Assembly (NCBI GenBank): GCA_946408825.1
Contig: CAMJTU010000007.1
Span: 62,001 to 126,000, forward strand
DNA: 64,000 nt
DNA from: an uncultured Planctomycetaceae bacterium
GTDB lineage: Bacteria > Planctomycetota > Planctomycetia > Pirellulales > Thermoguttaceae
Direction of reading: 5' to 3'
The position numbers were made by a program, and so were the translations under genes. Positions 49,653-62,457 of the stretch are shown here, one piece after another (within the stretch, counting starts at the first letter, position 1; every line of letters begins with the position of its first letter). Below the pieces are notes generated by a model. The model searched no databases and had not been told where the DNA came from. It was given only the letters and a program-made list of their open reading frames with translations.

Positions 49653-50329
49653 GCGCTCGCCTCTGCGCTTGGGTTCCACGATTCGCCGAGGCTTCTCGCG
49701 ACGGCGACGCATTCGTTGGCGCTTTCGCTGTAGCCGTCGGCGCCGATTTCGTCGGCGAACGCCTGAGTGACGGGCGCGCCGCCTACGAGCGTTTTGACCT
49801 TGTCGCGAAGTCCCTCGGCCTCGAGAAGGTCGATCGTCGTTTTCATTTGCGGGATCGTCGTCGTTAGGAGCGCGGACATGCAAAGGAAAAGCTTTTCGCC
49901 GACGTGGCTTTTGACCGTTTCGACAAACGTTTCCGGCGCGACGTTACATCCAAGGTCGAGCACTTCAAAGCCCGCGCCCTCAAGAGTCGCGGCGACAAGA
50001 TTCTTGCCGATGTCGTGCATATCGCCTTTGACCGTCCCGATGACGACGAAACCTTGACGTTCGACTCCCGCCTGTTTGAGCGCGGGATTGAGGATCGCCA
50101 TCGCCTCCTGCGCGGCTTTCGCCGCCATGAGCAACTCCGGCACGAAATATTCGCCTTCCTCGAAAAGTTCGCCGACTTCGCCCATCGCGGGAACGACGTG
50201 ATTATCGAGGATTTCAACGGGAGTCGCGCCTGCGTCTAGGAGCGCCTGCGTCTCTTCGGCGGCGACGTCAAAGTCGCCGTCGACAATCGCCATATATAGA
50301 TCAGATTTGTCTTCTTCCGCCATAAACAA
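49649..50329 (-). CDS. corrinoid (B12-binding) methyltransferase protein
   Basis: GTVKGDMHDIGKNLVAATLEGAGFEVLDLG (DxHxxG), N-terminal helical bundle VEILDNHVVPAMGEVGELFEEGEYFVPELLMAAKA. Confidence 0.92.
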   Translation of the reverse strand: MFMAEEDKSDLYMAIVDGDFDVAAEETQALLDAGATPVEILDNHVVPAMGEVGELFEEGEYFVPELLMAAKAAQEAMAILNPALKQAGVERQGFVVIGTVKGDMHDIGKNLVAATLEGAGFEVLDLGCNVAPETFVETVKSHVGEKLFLCMSALLTTTIPQMKTTIDLLEAEGLRDKVKTLVGGAPVTQAFADEIGADGYSESANECVAVARSLGESWNPSAEASA

Positions 50330-50341
50330 GCTCCGCGACGC

Positions 50342-52441
<2,100 letters not shown>

Positions 52442-52481
52442 AATGGTTTCGCAGAAAGTCGTTAGTCGACAAATCCAAAGA

Positions 52482-53768
52482 TCAAGATTCTTTAAGCCAG
52501 GCGTATCGATTGGTTATCGCCGACGTTTGAACCGCGTTTAACACGTTCTGCACCTCGATCGCTTGCTTAAAATCGGGCCCGTAAACGCGTCCGTCTGCGA
52601 TTCCACGATAGAACGACACGAGCGCCGCGATATGCGCGCGAAGCCATCCGGTCGTCGATTTCGGGGACGGAAAGCCGGATTCAGGAGACGGATAACGCGC
52701 GCCGCAGGCGATTTTAGTCCAGCCGGATTCCCCGCCGTATGTTCCGCTGGGGAGCGTCGCGTCAAAGAATTCAAGGTAATGCGGATCCATAAGAGAAAAA
52801 CGTAACGAACCGCGGGTTCCGTCGATCTCCAGCGTAAGTTCGTCTTCCGCGCCCGCCGCGAGTTTGGTCGCTTCGACGATTCCGACAATCGCCGCCGATT
52901 TTTTCGGATCGTCGACGGTGATCGGCATGGAATCGGGGTCGGTTCCTGTAAAATCTCGATATTCCATGATTTTTGGGCAAGGTCTTCTCGATATAAGGCG
53001 CGGCGGGTCAGAAAGGCCTCGCGTCATAACGAGGATTGAATCTTCGCTCTGAACTCTTTGAGAAGGAACGTCGGAAATAAGTTCGCCGGGTCTTAAGGGA
53101 CGCGTTGGACGAAACGGCGCGCGTATCGTGGATTGAGCGATTAAAGTCGCGGGCGCCCCGACGAGCCATAGAACGAGATCGAAGAGATGGGACGCAAGGT
53201 CGAGAATCACGCCGCCCGACGCGCTGTTTTTCCAGCGCCATGGCGTCGTTGGGTCGAGCATGCTCGAATGACGGTACGCTACGCGATATTGCACGAGCTG
53301 CCCGAGATTTCCGCCGTCGATAAGCTCTTTGGCGCGCCTCAAAGCGGCGAACCCGCGGAGATGGAACGCGACGATGTTCGCTTGGGCGTAGCCCGAATAG
53401 CGCATCTCTTTGGCCAACGCGCTCGCTTCCGAAACGCCGGCGACGATCGGTTTTTCACAGTAGATATGCTTTTTGGCTTTAATTGCGTCCGTCAGAATCT
53501 TAAAATGTTCGGCGTTTGGGACGCAGACGTCGACGACGTCGATCTCGGGATCGTCGATAATTTTCCGATAGTCGTCGTACGCCTCCGCGCACCCGATCTG
53601 TTCGCGCGCGGCCGACGCCGTTTCCATGCGCGACGTCGCGACCGCCTTAATCTTGCCGACGACGTCAAGTTCGGGCGCGTACCACGGCAGAACCGCCGTC
53701 GCATAAGCGTGGACCTTGCCGATCATCCCGTATCCAATAAGCCCGACGTTAAGCGTTTTTTTTGCCAT
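52482..53768 (-). CDS. Gfo/Idh/MocA-family oxidoreductase
   Basis: LNVGLIGYGMIGKVHAYA, IYCEKPIV, GGVILDLASHLFDLVLWLVG. Confidence 0.92.
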   Translation of the reverse strand: MAKKTLNVGLIGYGMIGKVHAYATAVLPWYAPELDVVGKIKAVATSRMETASAAREQIGCAEAYDDYRKIIDDPEIDVVDVCVPNAEHFKILTDAIKAKKHIYCEKPIVAGVSEASALAKEMRYSGYAQANIVAFHLRGFAALRRAKELIDGGNLGQLVQYRVAYRHSSMLDPTTPWRWKNSASGGVILDLASHLFDLVLWLVGAPATLIAQSTIRAPFRPTRPLRPGELISDVPSQRVQSEDSILVMTRGLSDPPRLISRRPCPKIMEYRDFTGTDPDSMPITVDDPKKSAAIVGIVEATKLAAGAEDELTLEIDGTRGSLRFSLMDPHYLEFFDATLPSGTYGGESGWTKIACGARYPSPESGFPSPKSTTGWLRAHIAALVSFYRGIADGRVYGPDFKQAIEVQNVLNAVQTSAITNRYAWLKES

Positions 53769-53954
53769 ATAAATCCCCTCGGAGTCAACCGAGCCTTATT
53801 TGATTATTAAAGACCCAAAGAAAGAAAACGACGAACTAGCCGACCGACGTTGCGTACACGAAACAGAACCGACGGCGAACCGCCTACAAAACAGACGCCA
53901 TGAATCGCGTCGACAACAACAGAAGAAAAGAGTTTGAACTCGAACTCCCTCAAA

Positions 53955-54029
53955 TGGGCGCACATGGATTCGAACCATGGACCTCGTCCTTATCAGGGAC
54001 GCGCTCTAACCAAACTGAGCTACGCGCCC
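53955..54029 (-). tRNA. tRNA-Ile (GAT)
   Basis: Minus strand GGGCGCGTAGCTCAGTTTGGTTAGAGCGCGTCCCTGATAAGGACGAGGTCCATGGTTCGAATCCATGTGCGCCCA; anticodon loop CTGATAA. Confidence 0.95.
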
Positions 54030-54103
54030 GACGACCAACGGAAACGATCTCCGCTCACGTCGGGGTCATTCTAACCGAAAGCGACGCTAATTCAAGAGGA
54101 TTT

Positions 54104-57100
54104 TTACACTTTTTGCGAATATTTGTTTCTGTCCGGCGTCGGCGCAAACGTTTCAAGAATCGCGTCGTCGAGAGTCATGTCGCCATAGGCGGCGGCGAGG
54201 AGCTTGACGACGTGCGAGGCTTCCGCTTTCGTTTGACCCGCCGCCGCGGCGCGCGACGCGAGCGCCTGCGCAAACTGAAGATTGCAGAACGAACATTCCG
54301 AAAGACACAGGTCGAGGTCGGGGCGTCGCGCCGCGAGGAAAAGCCGAGATCCTAGTCGCAGACTCTCGTTGTATCGGCGTTTCGTAAAGCCCGAGAAACA
54401 CGCAAAACCGCAGCATCCGCGTTCTAGCCTGCGAACCTCAAGGTCTGGAATTAATTCCAGCAGACGCTGAGCGCCGGTCTTACAAGGCAACGCGTCTCCC
54501 GAAAGCGCGAGCGTCGCGCAAGGCGCGTGATAACCGACGGCGCGCACTCCCGGCGTCGGACGCAGATCGGCGCGATTGAAGTCGCCGCGTTTTTCAAGCC
54601 GCGAGAGGAAACCGACGACGTCGGTCATGTTTTCATAAACGGCTTTCGCGTCGTCGTCGTTTCTAAAGTAAGGATAGTCTTTAAGAACGCACGCGGCGGT
54701 CGCCGGTTCGATAGCGACGAGAACGGAACCGTCGCGCATCGCTTCGCGGAGAATCGAAACGTTGCGATTCGCGAGATCCTCGGCGCGGTCATAGTCGCCG
54801 AGTGAAAACGCGGCGAGTCCGACGTCGCGAGGACGTTCAAGCGCGACGACGTCGACGTTGTTGCGTTCGAGAACCGCGACCGTCGCGTCGACGAGGCGCG
54901 AGTCGAAGAAGCGTTCGAACACGTCGAGAACGAGCGTCGCTCTTTTTTTGGCGACGCGTATTCCCGGCGCGGCGACTTCGTCGAAAAGAACGAGCGACGT
55001 TTGACGTTCCGCCGTTTGCGCGCGGAATTTTTCACGGCGTTTTCGCCGCTCTTTAGGGGAAAGAATACGGGGCGTCCGTCGCGACGGGGCGACGCCGAGC
55101 GTCAATTCAAGGATACGGCGCCCAAGTCGACTTTTGAGCGCTTGGTTCGTGATCGGCGCGAGCGCGGACGCGACGCCGAGCGTCATGGTAAGTCTCGTCT
55201 TACAGAAATCCGAGACGCTCAGTCCGCGCGCCGCGACCGCCGCCGCGCGTAGACGGAACGCAAGCTGCGCCGCGTCGACTTGCGCGGGGCATTCGTGCGC
55301 GCAAACATGGCATCGAAGACACCGCATTCCGAGTTCGACCGCGTCGTCTTGCGTGAGTTTGTCGAGGGAAAGGGAACCGTCCATCGCGCCGCGCAGAAGG
55401 TTGGCCTTTGCGCGACACGACGATTCTTCTTCGGGATCGTATCGAAACGCGGGACACAACCGCGTTTCCGTCGTTCGGATGCGACAGTGTCCGCAACCGT
55501 TGCACTGTCTGACGGGGTCGAGGATAAAATTCGGGTCCCAGGAGAGCTGAAACTCAAGTTGTCGGCGACTGTATGCCTCGTCGCCCTTGGGAAGGGTTTC
55601 GAGAGTTTGAGGAGCTTCGACGAAAGAAGCGCGGCGCCGGATCGACCGAGAGTGAAGCGCGGATTCCCGGAGCGCGGCGTCGGCTTCGGGCGCGAGGATC
55701 GCGTCGTCGTCGAGGGGCGAGGCGTCGTTTGACTCCGTAGAAGACGCTTCGTTCCCGCCGCGTTCACGAGCCGCGTATCGACGCATGTCGGGCGAAACGA
55801 CGCAGTCGGGATTCAAGAGGTTATTCGGATCAAAAACGTCCTTTATCGCGACGAACGCGCGGCTGAGATTGGGAAAGCGCTTCACGAGCGCGGCGGTGCG
55901 GACGCGTCCGTTGCCGCGCGCCGAACCGATTTCGCCCCCATAACGGAGAACGAGATTTTCAAAATCGTCTGAAAGCGCAAGCGCGCGGCGTTCTTCTTCG
56001 ACCGAATAGGGAACGATAGGCTGGATCGAAATCTGACCTGATCCGACATGCCCGCTCACGGAGTAGACGAGCTCCGCCTTCTTGAAGAGCGTCTGAACGT
56101 CTTGGAGAAAATCGGGGATCGCTTCGACGGGCGTTTGAACGTCGTCCCAGTACGGGAAAGTCTGAAACATCGGCGAAACGCGAAGTCTCGCGCAGCTCGA
56201 ACGGCGTAAAAGGTCGCGGAAAAGGTTGCGATCCTCCTCCGTATAGGCGATCCACCGTCCGAACGAGCCGAGTTTTTCGCGGGCGACGCGTTGGAGTTCG
56301 TCCATGCGTCGCCGGACGTCTTCGTCTGAATCGCCGTCGAGTTCGACGACGAGCGCCGCCTCGGATCCCTGTGGAAACGCGGCCTCGAATCGCGCGTCCC
56401 AGTCGCGGGTAAGCGTCACGACGCGGCTGTCCAGCAGGTCGCAAAGCGTCGGGTCGAATTGCAGCACGTGAGGAACGGCGCGGGCCGCAAGGTCGAGGGA
56501 GTCGAAGAGCAAAATCGTCGAACCTCGCGCCTCAGGATCTAGAAAGGTCGAGAGCGTCGCTTCGACAATGATTCCCAGCGCGCCTTCGGAGCCGGTGAAG
56601 AAACGCGTCGGATCGAACCCTTGACGAACGACGTCGCGGAGCGCGAAACCGCAGCGGCATGGAGACGTTGAGGTTTGCTCGACGTCGAGGCTCGACTCAT
56701 ATCGTCGAATTACACGCAGCGCGGACGCCCAGGGATCGACTCGCAGTAGTTTCCGCAGCGCGTGAGCGTCGGAGCCAAAGGCGCGGAGAAAATATTCGTC
56801 GCGGACGAAATCGGAACGGAACGAACGAAGACCGTAGCCGTCGTGAAAATCATGCCCGAATTCCGATTTCTGGAGCGGATCGGAGAGCGCCGCGGCGAGT
56901 TTTGCGTCAAACTCTTCGTCGAACGCGGGCGCCCCGTGTTCGTTTTGAGCGGCGGCGACGTTCGCGTCGACGAGCGCCGCGTTGAGAAATTTTCGGCGCG
57001 CTTGTCCTGACGTGATCTTGATAGATTCCGCCGGAAGCGACTTGAAAGGACGCAGCGTTTGGATCGAACCGTCCGCTAAAACGACTTTAAGCTCTATGAC

Positions 57101-57601
57101 GCTTTCGTGAGGAGCGCCGTAACGCAGCCATCGCGGTCCGATGTTGTCGACGGAAAGAATACTGCCGATCGTTCCGGTCGGCACGTGTCCCGAACTTGGC
57201 GCGAAGAACTCTTTCCGCGACGTGCGCAGTTGATCGTTGACGCGTTCGCGAACGGCCCCGGGTTGGACGCGAATGAAACCGTCGCCGGCGTGAAGAACGC
57301 GGCGCATGTGTCGTGAGAAATCGAGGATGATTCCGGACCCGATCGATCCCGCCGCGGCGCTGGAACCCGCCCCGCGAGGATGAATCGAGAGCCCGTTTTC
57401 GCGCGCGTAATTGACGACGTTTACCACGTCTTGGACAGAGCGCGGCCATACGACGGCGCGCGGTTTCTCCTCAAAGGGACTGCCGTCGGACGAGTAGAGC
57501 TGACGCGCTACGTCGTCCGTCCGAACGTCGCCTGAGACGAGTCCGAGAAGGTCGTCTTGAAGCCATGCCAGCGCCGGATTTTGCGGTTCCCTTGACGTCA
57601 T
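54104..57601 (-). CDS. FAD-binding and (Fe-S)-binding oxidoreductase (GlcD/GlcF-like fusion)
   Basis: VVWPRSVQDVVNVVNYARENGLSIHPRGAGSSAAAGSIGSGIILDFSRHM; CNGCGHCR, CLRCHVCAHECP; C-terminal GYHAPC..LERGCCGFACFSG. Confidence 0.9.
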   Translation of the reverse strand: MTSREPQNPALAWLQDDLLGLVSGDVRTDDVARQLYSSDGSPFEEKPRAVVWPRSVQDVVNVVNYARENGLSIHPRGAGSSAAAGSIGSGIILDFSRHMRRVLHAGDGFIRVQPGAVRERVNDQLRTSRKEFFAPSSGHVPTGTIGSILSVDNIGPRWLRYGAPHESVIELKVVLADGSIQTLRPFKSLPAESIKITSGQARRKFLNAALVDANVAAAQNEHGAPAFDEEFDAKLAAALSDPLQKSEFGHDFHDGYGLRSFRSDFVRDEYFLRAFGSDAHALRKLLRVDPWASALRVIRRYESSLDVEQTSTSPCRCGFALRDVVRQGFDPTRFFTGSEGALGIIVEATLSTFLDPEARGSTILLFDSLDLAARAVPHVLQFDPTLCDLLDSRVVTLTRDWDARFEAAFPQGSEAALVVELDGDSDEDVRRRMDELQRVAREKLGSFGRWIAYTEEDRNLFRDLLRRSSCARLRVSPMFQTFPYWDDVQTPVEAIPDFLQDVQTLFKKAELVYSVSGHVGSGQISIQPIVPYSVEEERRALALSDDFENLVLRYGGEIGSARGNGRVRTAALVKRFPNLSRAFVAIKDVFDPNNLLNPDCVVSPDMRRYAARERGGNEASSTESNDASPLDDDAILAPEADAALRESALHSRSIRRRASFVEAPQTLETLPKGDEAYSRRQLEFQLSWDPNFILDPVRQCNGCGHCRIRTTETRLCPAFRYDPEEESSCRAKANLLRGAMDGSLSLDKLTQDDAVELGMRCLRCHVCAHECPAQVDAAQLAFRLRAAAVAARGLSVSDFCKTRLTMTLGVASALAPITNQALKSRLGRRILELTLGVAPSRRTPRILSPKERRKRREKFRAQTAERQTSLVLFDEVAAPGIRVAKKRATLVLDVFERFFDSRLVDATVAVLERNNVDVVALERPRDVGLAAFSLGDYDRAEDLANRNVSILREAMRDGSVLVAIEPATAACVLKDYPYFRNDDDAKAVYENMTDVVGFLSRLEKRGDFNRADLRPTPGVRAVGYHAPCATLALSGDALPCKTGAQRLLELIPDLEVRRLERGCCGFACFSGFTKRRYNESLRLGSRLFLAARRPDLDLCLSECSFCNLQFAQALASRAAAAGQTKAEASHVVKLLAAAYGDMTLDDAILETFAPTPDRNKYSQKV

Positions 57602-57665
57602 GAAGTCGTTTCCTTTCGTTTCGACTTATTTTACGCCCAGAACGCTACGCATGCAAGCGCCAAAA

Positions 57666-57709
57666 GAAAAGGTCGTTCCTCGGCGGTTTCGCTCAGGAAC
57701 GACCTTTCG
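57666..57709 (-). terminator. intrinsic terminator hairpin
   Basis: AAAGGTCGTTCCT...AGGAACGACCTTT inverted repeat downstream of the RND operon, followed by TTCTTTT on the minus strand. Confidence 0.75.
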
Positions 57710-57727
57710 CGTTACGACGAGTTTCGT

Positions 57728-60700
57728 TCAAACGGAACGCGGCTCGTCGCCGGAGGTTGAACCGCCGCCCTTTTGCCGCGAGTTACGGAATTTCGGCGAT
57801 ATTTTCTGGAGACAGTAGTAGAAGACGGGCGTGAGGAATATCCCGAAGATCGTAACGCCGATCATTCCCGAAAAGACCGCCAGTCCGAGCGCGTAACGCA
57901 TCTCGTAGCCGGCGCCGCGACCGTACATGAGCGGCGCTACGCCGAGAATAAAAGCGAGCGACGTCATGACGATTGGTCTTAGGCGTAAACGACAGGCTTC
58001 GAGCGTCGCGTCGCGACCGTTTTTCCGTTCTTTAAGCTGTCCGTCCTTGGCAAACTCGACAATGAGAATTGCGTTCTTGCACGCCAGTCCGATGAGAACG
58101 AAGAATCCGACCTGCGTGAAGATGTTGACGTCCGACCTGCCGAGGTTTACGCCGACCAGCGAGCAGAGGAGGCACATCGGCACGACGAGCACGATGGAGA
58201 AGGGGAGCGACCAGCTTTCATAAAGCGCCGCAAGGAGCAGGAAGACGAGCGTCGTCGCCAGAATGAAGACGTACGTCGAGGTGTTGCCGGTTCTTTTCTC
58301 TAGAAGCGAAAGCTCCGTCCACTCGTACGTCATCGAGGGGGGCAGTATGCGCTCAAGGAGGTTCTCCATTGCGGTCATCGCCTCGCCTGAACTGTAGCCC
58401 TGCGCCGCCTGTCCTGAAATCGCAGACGACGGGAACTGGTTGAAGCGTTTGATCGACAGCGGTCCCGACGAGTCTCTAACCGTGACGAGCGAGCCGAGCG
58501 GGACCATTTCTCCCTTGGCGTTGCGAACGCGCAGACGGTAAATATCGTTCGCGTCGCCGCGTTGGGGCCAGTCGGCTTGGACCATGACGCGGAAACTACG
58601 TCCAAAGAGCGTTATGTCGTTGACGTAGGAACTTCCGATATAGTCGCCGATTGTATCGAAGACGTCTTCGAGGTCGACGTTCATTGACTTGACCTTTTTG
58701 CGGTCGACGTCGAGCCAGATCTGAGGAACCGCGCTGCGGATCGCGTTATGAAGCGAGAAAACCTCCGGAATCTTAGAGCCTTCCTCGACGATTTGGTCGC
58801 CGATTTCTTGGAGCGCGGCGAGATTGCCCGTTCCGCTCGCGTCCTGGAGCTGGAGTTTCCACCCGCCGAGACCGACTCCGTCGATCGGAGCGGGGCGGGA
58901 GACCTGCCCCCTTCCTTCCGTGAGTTTCGAGAATTTCTCCATGAGTTCTTCTTGAATCACGACGTCTGTGCGTCCCGTTTTGGCGCGTTCTTCAAAGGGA
59001 CTCAGAATAAAGCTGAACGATCCGTAGTTTGACGCGGAACTGTCGACGAGGTTCGAACGTCCTTCGATTCCCGTGACGTACTGCACGCCCTCCGTTTCGA
59101 GCGCGAGACGGTAGCATTTGCGCATGACCTCGCGCGTTCGGAAAAGAGACGCGGAGTCCGGGAGTTGGATCGCGCCGCGCAGCATGCCCTTGTCTTGAAC
59201 GGGGACAAATCCCGTCGGCGTCGATTTGAAATAGTCGACTGTCAAATAGAGAAGACCTCCGTAGAGGACGAGGACGATAATCGCGACGCGCAGAAGCCCG
59301 GCGACGACGGCGACGTAGGCGGACGTCGCGAGTTTAAATATCCCGTTGAAGAGCTTGAAAAAAGGCCCAAGCAGAAGGTCGACGATCCATGTTATCGGGT
59401 CGCGCCGCGCTCCGCGAGGAAGCAGAAAGCACGCGCAAAGCGCCGGACTGAGCGTAAGCGAAACGAAACACGAGATTATCGTAGAAACGGCGATGGTGAG
59501 CGCGAATTCGCGATAAAACGCGCCGACGAGCCCCGGGACGCAGGCCGCCGGAATAAAGACGGACGCGAGAACGAGCGCGATGGCGATCAGCGCGCCGGAG
59601 ACCTCGTCCATCGCTTTGCGCGCCGCGTCGCGAGGCGACAGCCCGTTCGACATGTGCCGTTCGACGTTTTCCACGACGACGATCGCGTCGTCGACGACGA
59701 TTCCAATCGCTAGAACGAGTCCGAAGAGGGAAAGGTTGTTCAAACTGAAGCCGAACGCGTACATCGCCGCGCACGCTCCAATGAGCGAAATCGGGACGGC
59801 GAGGAGCGGAATGATCGCGGCGCGCCAGCTTTGCAGGAAGAGAAGAACGACGATCGCGACGAGAATCGCCGCCTCGAAAAGCGTCTTTTGGATTTCGCGG
59901 ATCGATTCGCGAATGTACGGCGTCGTGTCGTACGTGTAGATATATTCAATTCCCGGCGGGAACGACTTCGCCATGTCGTCGAGTTCCTCGCGAATTCGGT
60001 CGGCGGTCTCGACGGCGTTGGCGTCCGGAAGCTGATAGATCGACAGCGTGACCGACGGCAGCCCGTTGAACGCGCTCGTCACCGTGTTGGCGAGCGCGGC
60101 AAGTTCGACGCGGGCGACGTCGCGCAGGAGCGTGACGCGGCCCTGATCGTCCGTTTGAACAACGATGTTCTCAAATTCCTCCGGTTCGACGAGACGTCCT
60201 TTCATATCGACGGGGCGCTGGAAAACGATCGGCTCGTCGATGGGGGGATCGCCGAGGGACCCCGCCGCGACCTGCTGGTTCTGCTCTTTGATCGCTTTGA
60301 CGACGTCGCTCGAGTTGAGTTTTCGCGCTTCCATCTTAGCGGGGTCGAGCCATACGCGCATTGAATACGCTTTTTCGCCCCAAATCGACGTGTCGCCGAC
60401 TCCGTCGACGCGCGCGATTTCGTCGCGAACGCGATGCGAGACGAAGTTGCTCAGATATACCTGGTCGAATTCGTGATTCGGCGAGACGAAGTTGATCTGC
60501 ATGAGAACTGTCGGCGACCTTTTGCGGACGGTTACGCCGACTTTTCTGACGTCTTCCGGCAACTTCGGCGTCGCGAGCGCGACGCGGTTCTGGACGTGTA
60601 CGAGCGCCTCGTCGAGATTCGTTCCCGTCTCGAAGACGACGCTCAGACTCATTCCTCCGTCGTTAGAGCTGCTGGACTCCATGTAGAGCATGTTTTCCAC

Positions 60701-60913
60701 GCCGTTAACTTGGTCTTCGATGAGTTCCGCGACCGTTTCGGCGACGACGCGCGCGTTTGCGCCGGAGTAGTTGGCGCGAATGTTGATCGTCGGGGGCGCG
60801 ACGTTCGGATATTGCGCCAAAGGCAGTTGAAAAAAGGCGATGGATCCGATCAAGACAATGAGGATCGAAAGCACGCACGCAAAAATCGGACGGTCGATAA
60901 AATATTTCGCCAT
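57728..60913 (-). CDS. RND efflux transporter permease (HAE1/AcrB family)
   Basis: MAKYFIDRPIFACVLSILIVLIGSIAFFQLPLAQYPNVAPPTI; GIVVDDAIVVVENVERHM; LTLSPALCA. Confidence 0.96.
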   Translation of the reverse strand: MAKYFIDRPIFACVLSILIVLIGSIAFFQLPLAQYPNVAPPTINIRANYSGANARVVAETVAELIEDQVNGVENMLYMESSSSNDGGMSLSVVFETGTNLDEALVHVQNRVALATPKLPEDVRKVGVTVRKRSPTVLMQINFVSPNHEFDQVYLSNFVSHRVRDEIARVDGVGDTSIWGEKAYSMRVWLDPAKMEARKLNSSDVVKAIKEQNQQVAAGSLGDPPIDEPIVFQRPVDMKGRLVEPEEFENIVVQTDDQGRVTLLRDVARVELAALANTVTSAFNGLPSVTLSIYQLPDANAVETADRIREELDDMAKSFPPGIEYIYTYDTTPYIRESIREIQKTLFEAAILVAIVVLLFLQSWRAAIIPLLAVPISLIGACAAMYAFGFSLNNLSLFGLVLAIGIVVDDAIVVVENVERHMSNGLSPRDAARKAMDEVSGALIAIALVLASVFIPAACVPGLVGAFYREFALTIAVSTIISCFVSLTLSPALCACFLLPRGARRDPITWIVDLLLGPFFKLFNGIFKLATSAYVAVVAGLLRVAIIVLVLYGGLLYLTVDYFKSTPTGFVPVQDKGMLRGAIQLPDSASLFRTREVMRKCYRLALETEGVQYVTGIEGRSNLVDSSASNYGSFSFILSPFEERAKTGRTDVVIQEELMEKFSKLTEGRGQVSRPAPIDGVGLGGWKLQLQDASGTGNLAALQEIGDQIVEEGSKIPEVFSLHNAIRSAVPQIWLDVDRKKVKSMNVDLEDVFDTIGDYIGSSYVNDITLFGRSFRVMVQADWPQRGDANDIYRLRVRNAKGEMVPLGSLVTVRDSSGPLSIKRFNQFPSSAISGQAAQGYSSGEAMTAMENLLERILPPSMTYEWTELSLLEKRTGNTSTYVFILATTLVFLLLAALYESWSLPFSIVLVVPMCLLCSLVGVNLGRSDVNIFTQVGFFVLIGLACKNAILIVEFAKDGQLKERKNGRDATLEACRLRLRPIVMTSLAFILGVAPLMYGRGAGYEMRYALGLAVFSGMIGVTIFGIFLTPVFYYCLQKISPKFRNSRQKGGGSTSGDEPRSV

Positions 60914-60931
60914 GGCTCGCTCCTTTTTAGA

Positions 60932-62185
60932 TCACCGATCAAGCGACCACTGGTAAATATTGTCGTTCGCCGTCGTTCCGTCTCCGTAGACGTAGGTTCC
61001 GTCTTCGCGAAGTATTTGCGTCGTCGATTTTGTTTCGAGTTCTGTAGGCTCGACGATGGAATTCGGACGGACTCTCAGCAGATTGTCGACAATCACGCGT
61101 TCGCCCGAATCCAATCCTTGACGAACGACGCGCATATTATCTTCCTGGAGCGGTCCTAGGACGATTTGACGCGAGTCGACCCCGTTTCCGTCCGTGAGAA
61201 CGTAAACGCGTTTGACGTTTTGGTCGGTGACGATCGCTTCTTCCGGAACAAGAACCGCCTCGTATTCCGGCGAAGTCGGGAAGAGCACGCGAACGCGCAG
61301 ACCGGGAACGAGCGGACGAAGCCCCTTTTCGCCGACGGGATTTTGCGCGACGGAACGGAACTCGAGGGTGCCCGTCGTCGCGTTTAGGGACGGCTCGGAG
61401 AAATCGACCGTCGCCTTGTGGTCGAATTCGCCGTCCCCGACGGCGAACTTGACGACGAGACCTTCTCCCGCGTTTTCAAAGTTGGGGAGCTGACGTCGGA
61501 ACGCGAGGAGCGTGCGTTCGTCTACGTCAAAATAGACGTGAATCGGGTCGACGGCGACGACTTTTGTAAGAAGCGTCGCGCCTTTCGTCACGAGGTTGCC
61601 GACTGTGATTTGTTCGCGACTGACGACGCCGTCGATTGGGGATCGGATCGTCGCGTAATCGAGGTCGATTTCCGCCAGTTCGGCGGAAGCGAGCGCGGCG
61701 TTCAATTCCGCCTGACGCGCGTCGCGCTCCGCAGTCGCAACTTCGAGCTGCTGCTGCGAGGTCGCGTTCTTTTCGAACAATCCCTGCTGACGTTTCAGCG
61801 CCGCCTCGAGTCTTTCCAAGTCCGCGCGTTTAGCTTCGACGTCGGCGCGAGCTTCGTCGAGCGTCGCTTTGTAAACGCGAGAGTCGAGCGTAAAGAGAAC
61901 GTCGCCTTTGTGGACGAAAGAACCGGGCGTAAAGTTAATCGTTTCGAGGTATCCCGAGACCTGCGCGAGAACGTCGACCGATTCGACCGCCGCCGTCCTG
62001 CCGGTGAGTTCGTCGTAGTCGACGATCATACGCGTCGTCGTCGCCATGACGTGAACGGGAAGCGCTTCTTCTTCATTCGCTTCCCGAGCGTTTTCCTCGT
62101 GGCGAGGCTTGAGTCTGTCGCACGAGGTAGACGCGGCGACGAGAGAAAGGAGGGACAACACGAGGAAAATAGACGGTTTTTTCAC
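60932..62185 (-). CDS. RND efflux periplasmic adaptor subunit (AcrA family) lipoprotein
   Basis: GTG start VKKPSIFLVLSLLSLVAASTSC lipobox; VDVLAQVSGYLETINFTPGSFVHKGDVLFTLD; IRSPIDGVVSREQITVGNLV. Confidence 0.93.
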   Translation of the reverse strand: MKKPSIFLVLSLLSLVAASTSCDRLKPRHEENAREANEEEALPVHVMATTTRMIVDYDELTGRTAAVESVDVLAQVSGYLETINFTPGSFVHKGDVLFTLDSRVYKATLDEARADVEAKRADLERLEAALKRQQGLFEKNATSQQQLEVATAERDARQAELNAALASAELAEIDLDYATIRSPIDGVVSREQITVGNLVTKGATLLTKVVAVDPIHVYFDVDERTLLAFRRQLPNFENAGEGLVVKFAVGDGEFDHKATVDFSEPSLNATTGTLEFRSVAQNPVGEKGLRPLVPGLRVRVLFPTSPEYEAVLVPEEAIVTDQNVKRVYVLTDGNGVDSRQIVLGPLQEDNMRVVRQGLDSGERVIVDNLLRVRPNSIVEPTELETKSTTQILREDGTYVYGDGTTANDNIYQWSLDR

Positions 62186-62457
62186 GATCGTTACCAACTC
62201 TAAGAACGTTAGTCTTACGTTTAGGATCATACAAAGCGCGGGCGGAGGACGTCGCCGCAATATTCCGTCGGCTTATGTAAGTCGCGGGATAATTAAGAGG
62301 TTATTATAACAGAGGGCTCCCGCGATTCAAGAAGGCGTAAAACGCCCCTTTGAAATACGTTCTCGAATAGAACGATACGCGCCACGCAACTTATAATTAT
62401 AACTTCGAAGCCTAGCGAGTCGATAGGAGATGGCGCGGAAATCTGACTTTTCGCGGT

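Noticed and set aside
53955-54029. tRNA-Ile as an attachment site for the recombinase element
   Set aside because: The recombinases lie 5 kb away beyond uvrB and other housekeeping genes, and no repeat of the tRNA 3' end was noticed near them.
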